From positions 1,550,001-1,614,000 of the forward strand of contig NZ_AP022608.1 of NCBI RefSeq assembly GCF_010728925.1: a stretch of 64,000 nucleotides of DNA, in the 5' to 3' direction. The position numbers and the translations under genes are program-made. The notes beneath the pieces are model-generated. The model was not told where the DNA came from and did not search any database. It was given only the letters and a program-made list of their open reading frames with translations. This document shows, one piece after another, positions 10,916 to 19,910 of the stretch (within the stretch, counting starts at the first letter, position 1; the number at the start of each line of letters is the position of its first letter). The DNA comes from Mycolicibacterium gadium (GTDB taxonomy: Bacteria; Actinomycetota; Actinomycetes; Mycobacteriales; Mycobacteriaceae).

Positions 10916-11653
10916 ATGCCGACAACCACCGACTCCATCACGACCGCCGACGGGACCTGCCCGGTGACGTTGCACACTCCCGAGGGCGACGGACCGTGGC
11001 CGGGAATCGTCATGTACCCCGACGCCGGCGGGACGCGCCAGACCTTCCGCGAGATGGGCGACCAGCTGGCCGCCTACGGCTACGCCGTCCTGGTGCCCGA
11101 TGTGTACTACCGCGACGGCGGCTGGGCCCCGTTCGAGATGGCGTCGGTGTTCAGCGACGAGAACGAGCGCAAGCGGCTGTTCTCGATGATCTCGAAGGTG
11201 ACGCCGGACATCATGGCCGCCGACGCGGAGGCCTTCTTCGACTACCTGTCCGCACGGCCGGAGGTCACCGGCGAGGCGTATGGCACGACCGGATACTGCA
11301 TGGGCGGGCGGACGTCGCTGGTGGTCGCGGGTCGTGTGCCGGAGCGTGTCGCCGCGGCGATGTCATTCCACGGCGGCGGTCTGGCGGCCGACGACCCCGG
11401 CAGCCCGCACCTGCTCGCCGATCAGATCAAAGCGGCCGTCTACGTCGGCGGTGCGGAGAACGACGCGTCCTTCACCCCGGAAGCAGCTGAAACCCTGGAC
11501 AAGGCGCTTACCGCCGCAGACGTCGACCACACGATCGAGTGGTACGCGGCCGGGCACGGCTTCGCCGTACCGGACAACGGGCCGTATGACGAGGCGGCGG
11601 CCAAACGGCACTGGGACGCCATGGAGTCGTTCTTCGGCACGCACCTGGGCTGA
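10916..11653 (+). CDS. Dienelactone hydrolase family protein (Rv2765-like)
   Basis: 245 residues from the ATG at 10916, exactly the length of Rv2765; the longer frame from 10700 would overlap thyA. Alpha/beta-hydrolase fold with a cysteine nucleophile at Cys128 (GYCMGG), an acid in the GGAENDASF segment and His in GHGFAV. Family members open lactone rings or cleave esters in aromatic degradation. It sits directly before the CitE-like lyase in the same direction (43 bp). Confidence 0.85.
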   Translation: MPTTTDSITTADGTCPVTLHTPEGDGPWPGIVMYPDAGGTRQTFREMGDQLAAYGYAVLVPDVYYRDGGWAPFEMASVFSDENERKRLFSMISKVTPDIMAADAEAFFDYLSARPEVTGEAYGTTGYCMGGRTSLVVAGRVPERVAAAMSFHGGGLAADDPGSPHLLADQIKAAVYVGGAENDASFTPEAAETLDKALTAADVDHTIEWYAAGHGFAVPDNGPYDEAAAKRHWDAMESFFGTHLG

Positions 11654-11695
11654 CCCCCGTAGCGCCGGTAGGTGCGCGTACGCCACCATTAACGC

Positions 11696-12613
11696 ATGGC
11701 CCAGGCGACGGCAGAGCACTCGGATTCCGGCAACGGATCGCGCATCGATCCGGTACTGGCCCGCAGTTGGCTGTTGGTCAACGGCGCGCAGTACGACCGC
11801 TTCGCACCCGCGGCGGCGTCGCGCGCCGACATCGTCGTCCTCGACATCGAGGATGCGGTCGCCCCGAAGGACAAGCTCAGCGCCCGGGAGAACGTGATCC
11901 GGTGGCTCAGCGAGGGCAACAGTGACTGGGTCCGCGTCAACGGGTTCGGCACGCCGTGGTGGGCCGACGATCTCGACGCGTTGGGCAAGTTGTCGCCCGG
12001 CGGGGTGATGCTCGCGATGGTGGAGTCCGTCGACCACGTGACCGAAACCGCCAAGCGACTGCCGAACGTGCCGATCGTGGCGCTGGTGGAGACGGCGCGC
12101 GGTCTCGAGCGCATCACCGAGATCGCCGCCACGAAGGGCACATTCCGGCTGGCGTTCGGCATCGGGGATTTTCGACGGGATACCGGCTTCGGGGACAACC
12201 CGACGACGCTGGCGTATGCGCGGTCGCGATTCACGATCGCGGCCAAGGCGGCGCATCTCCCGAGCGCGATCGACGGGCCGACGGTCGGTTCCAGTGCGCT
12301 CAAGCTCAGTGAGGCGACGGCCGTGTCCGCCGAGTTCGGGATGACGGGCAAGATCTGCCTGACACCCGATCAGTGCCCGACGGTGAACGAGGGACTTTCA
12401 CCGTCGGCAGAGGAAATCAGTTGGGCCAAGGAGTTTTTCGCCGAATTCGAACGTGACGGCGGCGAGATCCGCAACGGCTCCGACCTGCCGCGTATCGCGC
12501 GGGCCAACAAGATCCTGGACCTCGCTCGGTCCTACGGCATTCACGAATCGGACTTCGACGACGTCGACGACCCCGCGCATATCCCCGCGCCGTCGGACAC
12601 CTACCACTACTGA
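11696..12613 (+). CDS. CitE-like HpcH/HpaI aldolase/lyase
   Basis: 305 residues, TIM barrel of the citrate lyase beta / HpcH family. The metal-binding acidic motif VLDIEDAVAP is near residue 50, the arginine-bearing strand WVRVNGFGT near 80, and VALVETARGLERI near 125. No citrate lyase alpha or gamma genes are nearby, so this is a stand-alone CitE-like enzyme; relatives act on malyl-CoA- or citramalyl-CoA-type substrates. The C terminus is longer than usual and acidic. Exact substrate unknown. Confidence 0.82.
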   Translation: MAQATAEHSDSGNGSRIDPVLARSWLLVNGAQYDRFAPAAASRADIVVLDIEDAVAPKDKLSARENVIRWLSEGNSDWVRVNGFGTPWWADDLDALGKLSPGGVMLAMVESVDHVTETAKRLPNVPIVALVETARGLERITEIAATKGTFRLAFGIGDFRRDTGFGDNPTTLAYARSRFTIAAKAAHLPSAIDGPTVGSSALKLSEATAVSAEFGMTGKICLTPDQCPTVNEGLSPSAEEISWAKEFFAEFERDGGEIRNGSDLPRIARANKILDLARSYGIHESDFDDVDDPAHIPAPSDTYHY

Positions 12614-12670
12614 GCTCTTCCTCGTCTCTGGGCGGCTGTAGTTGTCGGACCGTTCTGTTGTGATGGGGTC

Positions 12671-13957
12671 ATGTCCTCGATCACCGCACCTGATGCGGGG
12701 GTCGTGCGTCCTAAAGATCGTCTGGAGGTGTTGCTCGGCGAGTTGGGTGAGCTGATGGGTCAGCGCAACGCCATCGACGGGCGCATCGTGGAGATCGTCG
12801 CGGAGATGGATCACGACCGGCTGTGGGGCATCACCGGGTGTCGCTCGCTCTCGGCGTTAGTGGCGTGGAAAACCGGCAGCTCGACGAGAAACGCCGAGAA
12901 GATCGCCGCGATCGCGCACCGGGCCACACAGTTTCCGCTGTGCCTGGCCGGCCTGCGCGAAGGCCGGCTGTCGATCGACCAGGTCGGCATCATCGCCGAG
13001 AAGGCCGGCGCGGGATCGGATGCGCACTACGTGAGCTTGGCCGAGTCCGCGACCGTCAGCCAGCTCAACACCGCGCTCAAACAAGAACCACCCCTACCAC
13101 CAGAACCCGACCCCTGGCGCGACACCCAACCCGAACCCCAACCTGAACCCGAACGTCCGCCGTCGCTCACCAAAACCCACAGCGACGACCACTACACCTA
13201 TTGGAAACTGGGCCTGTCGCACCTGGATGCCGCCACCTTCGACGCCGCCCTACAGTCGCACCTGGATGCCGCGATCGCGCAATAAAAACGCGACCACGAC
13301 GACGAGGCCCTGCCCGCCGACATTCGGCCACCGTTTCCCACCCACGGCCAGGCGTTCATGAGCCTGATCCAGTCCGGAGCCGACGCCCAGGCCGCACGCC
13401 GCCCACACGGCCACCACACGACGATCGTGGCCCACCTCGACGTCAAAGACCAGATCGCCCAGCTGCATCTTGGTCCATTGCTGTCCGACGCCGATCGCCA
13501 ATACCTGACCTGCGACGCCACCTGTGAGGTGTGGTTCCAACGCGACGGCCAACCTGTGGGCGCCGGGCGCACCACCCGCACCATCAGCCGCCGGCTGCGC
13601 CGCGCCCTGGAATACCGCCACCGCACCTGCGCGGTCCCGGGCTGTCACGCCACCCGTGGCCTGCACGCCCACCACATCATCCATTGGGAACACGGCGGCC
13701 CCACCGACCTGGACAACCTCGTGCTCGTCTGCCCCTTCCATCACCGGGCCCATCACCGCGGCGCCATCACCATCACCGGACCCGCCGACAACCTCACCGT
13801 CACCGACCACCACGGGAACACACTGAACCCGGGATCACTGGCCCGACCACCCAATCGACCCCCACCCGACGTCCCGCCCTACCGCGGACCCACCGGCGAA
13901 CGCGCCCAATGGAAGTGGTACACACCCTTCCAACCCAAACCACCGAGCAACAACTAA
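12671..13957 (+). pseudogene. DUF222/HNH endonuclease of the 13E12 repeat family, interrupted by an in-frame TAA
   Basis: One continuous reading frame of about 428 codons with a single TAA at 13283-13285. Upstream is DUF222 (12671-13282), ending in a Pro/Glu-rich linker and the segment SHLDAAIAQ. Downstream the same frame resumes without any shift (KRDHDDEALP...) and carries an intact HNH nuclease core: CAVPGC, HAHHIIHWEHGG, DLDNLVLVCPFHHRAHH. An internal ATG at 13358 could restart the second half. Loss is therefore either very recent, or the two halves are expressed separately. Such genes are repeated in mycobacterial genomes and can serve as prophage attachment sites. Their function is poorly known. 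Confidence 0.8.
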
Positions 13958-14030
13958 CGTGGATCAAACCGGTTGGCGCATCGAGAAATTGATGCAGTAG
14001 CTGCTGTTCAGCACGCAATGACCACTGCGA

Positions 14031-14492
14031 CTATTGATACTTCTTGTCGTTTCTGTGTAGATAGCTGCCGATGGCGCGCGCAATCCCCCGGCCCGCATAG
14101 ATGGCCGCGACCACAGACAAGATGATCATCGCGATGAACATCACGAGCCAGTTCGAACGGCTGTGGCTGACGTTCCACCAGACGATCGTGAACAGGACGG
14201 CGCAGATGAACACCACGATGTCGCGCCAATTCCCGCTGTAGGACGCAGCGGCTTCGCGTATCGCCCGCGACCGCTCTGTTCCTTCGATCAGATCGCTGAT
14301 GCGCTCGGTGATGCTCGTCTTCAAGCGCTCTTTGAGTTCCGGCTGGTCGTCGGGAATCCGCTCCAGCAGGTCCATGTCCTTGGCGATCATGCCGCGGACA
14401 TCGGGGCCCTTGAAGCTGCCCGCCGCGGCGCCCAGCAGGGCCCCGCCGGCGATCGGCGCTGCACCCAAAGCAAGATCGGCTATCCCTGGCAT
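14031..14492 (-). CDS. Small two-helix membrane protein of unknown function
   Basis: 153 residues. The ATG at 14492 has an excellent ribosome-binding site (AGAGGAGGA about 7 nt upstream on the minus strand), which makes this a real gene rather than the longer overlapping frame (14008-14601). The N-terminal third is small and Gly/Ala-rich, a charged helical middle follows (ERLKTSITERISDLIEG), and two membrane segments lie at about 91-108 and 114-135, ending in a basic tail. I do not recognise a family. Its leftward neighbours are the F420-type oxidoreductase and SDR genes. Confidence 0.6.
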   Translation of the reverse strand: MPGIADLALGAAPIAGGALLGAAAGSFKGPDVRGMIAKDMDLLERIPDDQPELKERLKTSITERISDLIEGTERSRAIREAAASYSGNWRDIVVFICAVLFTIVWWNVSHSRSNWLVMFIAMIILSVVAAIYAGRGIARAIGSYLHRNDKKYQ

Positions 14493-14610
14493 CGCTCGTC
14501 CTCCTCTGATTCCTGCGCCTTCGTGAAAAGTGTTGCAGCGAGCGCTTTCGCCAGCGGCAGGTCCGTGTCGAGGGGCAATAGTAGTTCGCCCCGGCGGCCA
14601 CCGTACTGTT

Positions 14611-15093
14611 TCAAGACGCGACCGGGGTCAGGATGATGACCGGTATCTCCCGCGTCGTCCGTTCTTCGTAGTCTGCGAAATACGGGTACATCTCAACCAG
14701 TCGACGCCAGAGCTCCGGCCGTGCGTCCGAACTCGCCTCAGTCGCTTCGACTTGCATGGTTGAGTCCATGACCTGCACCTCGGCCCGCGGGTTGGCCCCC
14801 AAGTTGAGCCACCATGCGGGGTCGGTGTCACTGCCCGAATAGGCCGCGGCGATCACGAATTTGTCGCCGTCCTTTATGTAGATCACCGGGACGGTCCGTG
14901 GCTTACCAGACTTCCGCCCGGTCACGGTCAACAGCATGGTCGGATACTTCGCGTTCTGGGCCCTGCCGGCGGAAGCGCGATACGCCAGGGCGTGCATGGC
15001 GCTGAATAATCGGGTGACGGGTCGCATCGACGGCTTGCGCAGGATGTTGCTGACGGCGTTGAAAAACCGCGATATCCCACGAGTCGTCGCCAC
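14611..15093 (-). CDS. Deazaflavin (F420)-dependent nitroreductase-family protein
   Basis: 160 residues of the DDN/Rv3547-like split-barrel family, which binds coenzyme F420 and reduces quinones or nitro compounds. The core is clear: LLTVTGRKSGKPRTVPVIYI, then FVIAAAYSGSDTDPAWWLNL and NPRAEVQV. The N terminus is a basic amphipathic helix (RGISRFFNAVSNILRKP), probably membrane-associating. It is followed upstream by the SDR gene in the same direction, with the flavodoxin relic between them. Confidence 0.87.
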   Translation of the reverse strand: MATTRGISRFFNAVSNILRKPSMRPVTRLFSAMHALAYRASAGRAQNAKYPTMLLTVTGRKSGKPRTVPVIYIKDGDKFVIAAAYSGSDTDPAWWLNLGANPRAEVQVMDSTMQVEATEASSDARPELWRRLVEMYPYFADYEERTTREIPVIILTPVAS

Positions 15094-15145
15094 GGCTGTG
15101 CCTCCGGTTCGTAGTGGCCCAAGGGGTCTTGCTCGGCTTGCTTAC

Positions 15146-15178
15146 ACGACAACGTATTCGGCGGTCTTCGCCCAGCCC
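15146..15178. repeat. 33-bp direct repeat, left copy (relic of a flavodoxin-like gene tail)
   Basis: ACGACAACGTATTCGGCGG-T-CTTCG-C-CCAGCCC matches 16083-16115 at 31 of 33 positions in the same orientation. Read on the minus strand it encodes GWAKTAEYVVV followed by TAA, matching the GLGWVQAAEYVVV segment of the intact flavodoxin-like gene at 16504-16971. The two copies bracket the SDR gene. Confidence 0.7.
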
Positions 15179-15182
15179 GCCG

Positions 15183-15956
15183 CTATTGCGCCAGAAATCC
15201 ACCGTCGACGGGCAACACCGCGCCGGTGACGAACGAAGCTTCGTCGGAGGCCAGAAAGGCGATGGCGTTGGCGACCTCCGCCGGTTCACCTAGTCGGCCC
15301 ATGGGGTGCATGCGCTGGATGTCATCGAGGTACTCCGCGCCGCCCGGTTCTTCCGGAAGCCGGTTGACCCGCTCGGTTCGAATCGTCCCCGGCGCAACGG
15401 CGTTCACCCTGATACCGCGGTCAGCCCACTCGACCGCCAGGTGCTTGGTCAGGCCGGTAGCGACGAACTTGGCCGGTCCGTAGGCCGCCTGACGTTTCTG
15501 GCCGGCCAGTCCCGAGATCGAGGAGAGGCACACAATGGCACCTCCACCGTTCGACGCCATCGCTTCGATCGCGAATTTGCAGGTGAGGAACATGCCGCGC
15601 CCATCGATCGCCATGACTTCGTCCCACGCGGCGGCCGTCACCTCTGTCGCGTCGCCGAGCGGGATGATGCCGGCGTTGGCGACGAGCACGTCCAGACGCC
15701 CAAAGCGATCGATTGCGGCCGCGATCATCCGACGCGCGTCCTCCTCGACGGAGACGTCGCCGACGACCGTCTCGACTTCGACACCGCTACGCCGCAATTC
15801 ATCGGCTAGCCCAAGCAGCGGTTCGCGTTGAATATCAGTCATGATCAGACGTGCGCCCTCGCGACCAAAGACCTCGGCGGTCGCCCGCCCGATGCCCATC
15901 GCCGCCCCGGTGATCACCGCCGACTTGCCGAGGAGACGTCCAGGTCCGTGGTTCAC
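15183..15956 (-). CDS. Short-chain dehydrogenase/reductase
   Basis: 257 residues from a GTG at 15956, which has a purine-rich GGAGAAAG just upstream. The frame continues to 16205 but that part is an out-of-frame flavodoxin relic. The cofactor loop is GAAMGIG (residues 17-23), with NAG at 94-96, serines at 145-146 and the catalytic Tyr159/Lys163 (YGPAK). The acidic Asp at the end of strand 2 (MTDIQ) favours NAD. It ends with the family tail VTGAVLPVDGGF. It is bracketed by two copies of a 33-bp repeat derived from a flavodoxin-like gene, hinting at insertion or duplication. Substrate unknown. Confidence 0.87.
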   Translation of the reverse strand: MNHGPGRLLGKSAVITGAAMGIGRATAEVFGREGARLIMTDIQREPLLGLADELRRSGVEVETVVGDVSVEEDARRMIAAAIDRFGRLDVLVANAGIIPLGDATEVTAAAWDEVMAIDGRGMFLTCKFAIEAMASNGGGAIVCLSSISGLAGQKRQAAYGPAKFVATGLTKHLAVEWADRGIRVNAVAPGTIRTERVNRLPEEPGGAEYLDDIQRMHPMGRLGEPAEVANAIAFLASDEASFVTGAVLPVDGGFLAQ

Positions 15957-16075
15957 AACTTTCTCCGAATCCGCCGCATGAACGGGTTGGCCACCGGCGG
16001 ACAACCTCGCGTCAACGTGAACAGTGCCAGTGATCCTGCGCTCTGGCCGTGGCAATCGAGTGATTGGTGTTGAAG

Positions 16076-16205
16076 GACCGGGACGACAACGTATTCGGCG
16101 GCCTTCGTCCAGCCCAGGCCGGTAGTGATCGCGGTGACTCCGTTTTGGGCACCCTCGGTGCCCTCGTTGACGTGGAGGAGCGCGCCGCTGTTGACGTGCG
16201 CTCAA
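16076..16205 (-). pseudogene. Flavodoxin-like gene remnant
   Basis: In one minus-strand frame this stretch encodes LLHVNEGTEGAQNGVTAITT and then GLGWTKAAEYVVV, nearly matching the intact flavodoxin-like protein at 16504-16971 (LHGNEGTEGAERGLAAITT, GLGWVQAAEYVVV). No start, no N-terminal half and no C-terminal helix are present, so only about 40 codons survive. It partly overlaps the unusable upstream extension of the SDR reading frame. Its last part is the right copy of the 33-bp direct repeat. Confidence 0.75.
16083..16115. repeat. 33-bp direct repeat, right copy
   Basis: Partner of 15146-15178 (31 of 33 identical, same orientation, 937 bp apart). It forms the end of the flavodoxin-like remnant at 16076-16205. 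The two relic copies resemble each other more than either resembles the equivalent part of the intact gene. Confidence 0.7.
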
Positions 16206-16243
16206 ACGTCCGCGACGACCGTAGCCGTGCCATCATTTGACAG

Positions 16244-16447
16244 ATGATCGACACGGAGGTGCTCTGGATCTTCGCGCTGGCGATCTCTATGTCGACCACT
16301 ATCGTGATCGCGCTCGCGTGGCGTGCACGGCCCCGCCACCGTGAATCGGCCGAGGAACAATACCGGCGGGCAGTCACAGACATACGTGAGAAGCTTCCTA
16401 CGCGCTCGGAAAACCCTTGGCCTGGAATGTTCGGCTCGGGCGGATAG
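16244..16447 (+). CDS. Possible small single-pass membrane protein
   Basis: 67 codons with one clear hydrophobic helix (residues 6-25) followed by a basic stretch RARPRHRE and a polar tail. The order of a short N terminus, one helix and positive residues inside looks like a genuine small membrane protein. There is no good ribosome-binding site and I know no family. It lies in the gap between the flavodoxin remnant and the flavodoxin-like gene. The rest of this gap shows nothing else. Confidence 0.35.
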   Translation: MIDTEVLWIFALAISMSTTIVIALAWRARPRHRESAEEQYRRAVTDIREKLPTRSENPWPGMFGSGG

Positions 16448-16503
16448 CCCTGTTCATGCGCCCGAATCACGGCCGCTCACAAGCCTGATGAACCATGAGC
16501 CGC

Positions 16504-16971
16504 TCATTCCATCAACTGAGCGGCGACCGTGGCACCGAGGTTCCAGCACGCTTCGACGTCGGCCTTCGTCGGCTTGCCCATCACCACCACGTATTCCGCA
16601 GCCTGCACCCAGCCGAGCCCGGTCGTGATGGCCGCGAGACCCCGCTCGGCTCCCTCGGTGCCCTCGTTGCCATGGAGGTAGACACCGAACGGACGCCCGC
16701 GCGTCGAGTCGAGGAGCTGGTAGTACGCGCTGTCGAACGCGTGCTTCATGGCACCGCTGAGGTACCCGAGGTTGGCCGGGGTGCCCAGCAAGTAGCCGTC
16801 GGCCTCCAGCATCTCGACCGGAGATACCGTGAGCGCCGGTCGCCGCACGACTTCGACGCCCTCGATCTCGGGCGCGGTCGCACCGGCCACGACCGCCTCA
16901 AACATCTCCTGGCAGTGCGGGGATGGCGTGTGATGGACGATCAGCAATGTCCTATTCGATGGATTGCTCAA
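16504..16971 (-). CDS. Flavodoxin-like NAD(P)H-dependent oxidoreductase
   Basis: 155 residues from a TTG at 16971 that overlaps the stop of the upstream gene (TTGA) and has GGAGGAG 5 nt before it. Fold features: first strand LLIVHHTPSPHCQEM (phosphate loop), GYLLGTPANLGYLSGAMKHAFD (about residues 64-85), and YLHGNEGTEGAERG lining the flavin site. Probably an FMN-binding quinone or azo-type reductase. A broken relative of it lies at 15146-16205. It is the last gene after dapB and the membrane protein. Confidence 0.8.
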   Translation of the reverse strand: MSNPSNRTLLIVHHTPSPHCQEMFEAVVAGATAPEIEGVEVVRRPALTVSPVEMLEADGYLLGTPANLGYLSGAMKHAFDSAYYQLLDSTRGRPFGVYLHGNEGTEGAERGLAAITTGLGWVQAAEYVVVMGKPTKADVEACWNLGATVAAQLME

Positions 16972-17431
16972 CGTTGCTCCTCCATCTCCACCGCCTTCTT
17001 CATTGCTTCGCGCGCGCGGCTGCGATCGCCGGCGTAGTCGTAGGCGCGGGCCAGCCGATACCAACGCCGCCAGTTGTCCGGGTCCTGCTCCAACTCGTCG
17101 CGCACGGTGGCGAAGAGCGCGTCGGCGGCCTCGCGCTCGATCCGTCCCGAGGCCATCCGCGGCAGTGAGCTCACGTCGAGTTCCATGCCCTCGTCCTTGA
17201 CGATCCGGCCCAGCCGCTGGTGTGCGAGCCCGGCCCGCAGCGTGCTGACCAGAACCCAGATGCCGATCAGCGGCATGATCATCAGCGCGGCACCGAGCCC
17301 GATTGCGGCGGGTTCACCAGAGGTGAGGAACGCCAACGCGATCCGGCCGAGCAGAAAGAAATAGACGATAAGCGCTACGCACATGAAACCGATCAGCAGC
17401 TGGATGCGCAGCGCTCGCGATTTCTCACTCA

Positions 17432-17432
<1 letters not shown>
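16968..17432 (-). CDS. Conserved mycobacterial membrane protein with TPR-like tail (Rv2772c-like)
   Basis: 154 residues. Two membrane segments (about 10-34 and 43-63) are followed by a soluble helical tail in which WRRWYRLARAYDYAGDRSRAREAMKKA reads like one tetratricopeptide repeat. It overlaps dapB by one base (TGATG) and the flavodoxin-like gene by four (TTGA), so it is co-translated with both. Gene order after dapB matches M. tuberculosis. Function unknown. Confidence 0.75.
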
Positions 17433-18175
<743 letters not shown>

Positions 18176-18187
18176 CTAGTTGGTCGC

Positions 18188-18703
18188 TCAGAGCGGGGAG
18201 GCGCCGCGCAGGTGCTCGAAGATCAACGACGTCTGCGTTCCTGCCACGTCGGTGTCGGCGTTGAGGTTTTCCACCACGAACGACCGCAGGTCGTCGGTGT
18301 CACGCGCCGCGACGTGCAGGATGAAGTCCTCAGCACCTGCCAGGAAGTAGACGTCCATCACCTGGGGCTTGCGTCTGATCTGGTCGATGAAACTGTGAAT
18401 CTTGCCGCGGGCGTTGGATTGCAGGCTCACCGAGATCATCGCCTGCAGGGTCAGACCGATGGCCGCGGGATCGATATCGGTGTAGAAGCCGCGGATCACG
18501 CCGAGGTCCTGCAGCCGGCGTAGCCGCGCGTGACAGGTCGACGGGGCGACGCCGACGACGTCGGCAAGGGCGCTGTTGGAAATGCGCGCATCCCCATGGA
18601 GCGTGAGCAGCATCCGCCGGTCGACGGCGTCGAGGTCGACGGCCTGAACATCCTTCGGAGAGCGCGGTGGACGCGCCGGTCTGATCGATGTTTCTTCACT
18701 CAT
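18188..18703 (-). CDS. aldR: Lrp/AsnC-family regulator, AldR-like
   Basis: 171 residues: an N-terminal extension, a helix-turn-helix at about 27-75 (LDAVDRRMLLTLHGDARISNS then VGVAPSTCHARLRRLQDLGVI) and a C-terminal ligand-binding domain (residues 80-165). It is divergent from alanine dehydrogenase with 91 bp between them, the arrangement of Rv2779c (AldR), which represses ald and responds to amino acids. A perfect 14-bp palindrome in that gap is a likely binding site. Confidence 0.87.
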   Translation of the reverse strand: MSEETSIRPARPPRSPKDVQAVDLDAVDRRMLLTLHGDARISNSALADVVGVAPSTCHARLRRLQDLGVIRGFYTDIDPAAIGLTLQAMISVSLQSNARGKIHSFIDQIRRKPQVMDVYFLAGAEDFILHVAARDTDDLRSFVVENLNADTDVAGTQTSLIFEHLRGASPL

Positions 18704-18739
18704 CTCGGCACTCTAACGAAGAATCACCAGCGTTATTGC

Positions 18740-18753
18740 CATTCGATCGAATG
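18740..18753. promoter_or_regulatory. 14-bp perfect palindrome CATTCGATCGAATG between aldR and ald
   Basis: Self-complementary over its full length and flanked by AT-rich DNA (GTTATTGC before it and TTATTCAAAC after it), 42 bp upstream of the ald ATG and 37 bp upstream of the aldR start. Lrp-family proteins bind palindromes of about this size. Binding by AldR is inference. Confidence 0.55.
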
Positions 18754-18794
18754 TTATTCAAACTTTAGGAAGCAAATCAACTATAGGAGCGATC

Positions 18795-19910
18795 ATGCGA
18801 GTCGGTATCCCGACCGAGATCAAGAACAACGAATTCCGGGTTGCCATCACCCCGGCCGGTGTCGCCGAGCTGGTGCGGCGGGGCCATGAGGTGCTCATTC
18901 AGGCCGGCGCGGGCGAGGGCTCGGCGATCTCTGATGCCGACTTCAAGCGCGTTGGCGCGCAGATGATCCCCAGCGTCGACGAGGTGTGGGCCGAGGCCGA
19001 GCTGCTGCTCAAGGTCAAAGAGCCGATCGAGGCCGAGTACTCGCGCCTGCGCGAGGGCCAGACCCTGTTCACCTACCTGCACCTCGCCGCCTCCAAGCCG
19101 TGCACCGACGCGCTGCTCGCCTCGGGCACCACGTCCATCGCCTATGAAACCGTCCAGCTGACCGACGGGTCCCTGCCGCTGCTGGCCCCGATGAGCGAGG
19201 TCGCGGGACGACTGGCCGCCCAGGTCGGCGCATATCACCTGATGCGAACCCGAGGTGGTCGCGGCGTGCTGATGGGCGGCGTCCCCGGCGTCGCGCCGGC
19301 AAAGGTTGTTGTCATCGGCGGTGGCATGGCCGGCGACAACGCCGCCGCCGTCGCCTGGGGCATGGGCGCGCACGTCACCGTGTTCGACCTCAACATCAAC
19401 ATCCTGCGCAAGATCGACGCCGAGTACGGCGGCGCCATCGAGACCCGTTACTCGTCCACACTCGATCTGGAGGATGCGGTCAAGGAGGCCGATCTGGTCA
19501 TCGGCGCGGTGCTCGTCCCCGGCGCCAAGGCGCCCAAGCTGGTGACGAATTCGACTGTGGCGCACATGAGGTCCGGTGCGGTGCTCGTCGATATCGCGAT
19601 CGATCAGGGCGGGTGCTTCGAAGATTCGCGGCCCACCACGCACGACGATCCGACCTTCGCGGTCCACGACACCGTGTTCTACTGCGTGGCCAACATGCCG
19701 GGCGCGGTTCCGCGCACGTCGACCTACGCGCTGACCAACGCCACGATGCCCTACGTGCTGAAGCTGGCCGACAAGGGTTGGCAGGCCGCATGCGAAGCCG
19801 ATCCGGCGCTGGCCAAAGGACTGTCGACGCACCAGGGCTCGCTGCTCTCCCAGCAGGTCGCCACTGATCTGGATCTGCCCTTCACCGATCCGGCCGCACT
19901 GCTGGCCTGA
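18795..19910 (+). CDS. ald: L-alanine dehydrogenase
   Basis: 371 residues, the same as M. tuberculosis Ald. It interconverts L-alanine and pyruvate with NAD, and can also handle glyoxylate/glycine. The catalytic residues Lys75 (LLKVKEP) and His96 (YLHLAAS) are in the expected places, and the NAD loop VVVIGGGMAGDNAA is at about 171-184. A ribosome-binding site AGGAG (18786-18790) sits 5 nt before the ATG. It is controlled by the divergent Lrp-type regulator. Confidence 0.95.
   Translation: MRVGIPTEIKNNEFRVAITPAGVAELVRRGHEVLIQAGAGEGSAISDADFKRVGAQMIPSVDEVWAEAELLLKVKEPIEAEYSRLREGQTLFTYLHLAASKPCTDALLASGTTSIAYETVQLTDGSLPLLAPMSEVAGRLAAQVGAYHLMRTRGGRGVLMGGVPGVAPAKVVVIGGGMAGDNAAAVAWGMGAHVTVFDLNINILRKIDAEYGGAIETRYSSTLDLEDAVKEADLVIGAVLVPGAKAPKLVTNSTVAHMRSGAVLVDIAIDQGGCFEDSRPTTHDDPTFAVHDTVFYCVANMPGAVPRTSTYALTNATMPYVLKLADKGWQAACEADPALAKGLSTHQGSLLSQQVATDLDLPFTDPAALLA

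Noticed and set aside
12671..13957. DUF222/HNH gene as a sign of a complete insertion sequence or prophage
   Set aside because: No transposase, integrase, terminal inverted repeats or att-like duplications were seen around it.
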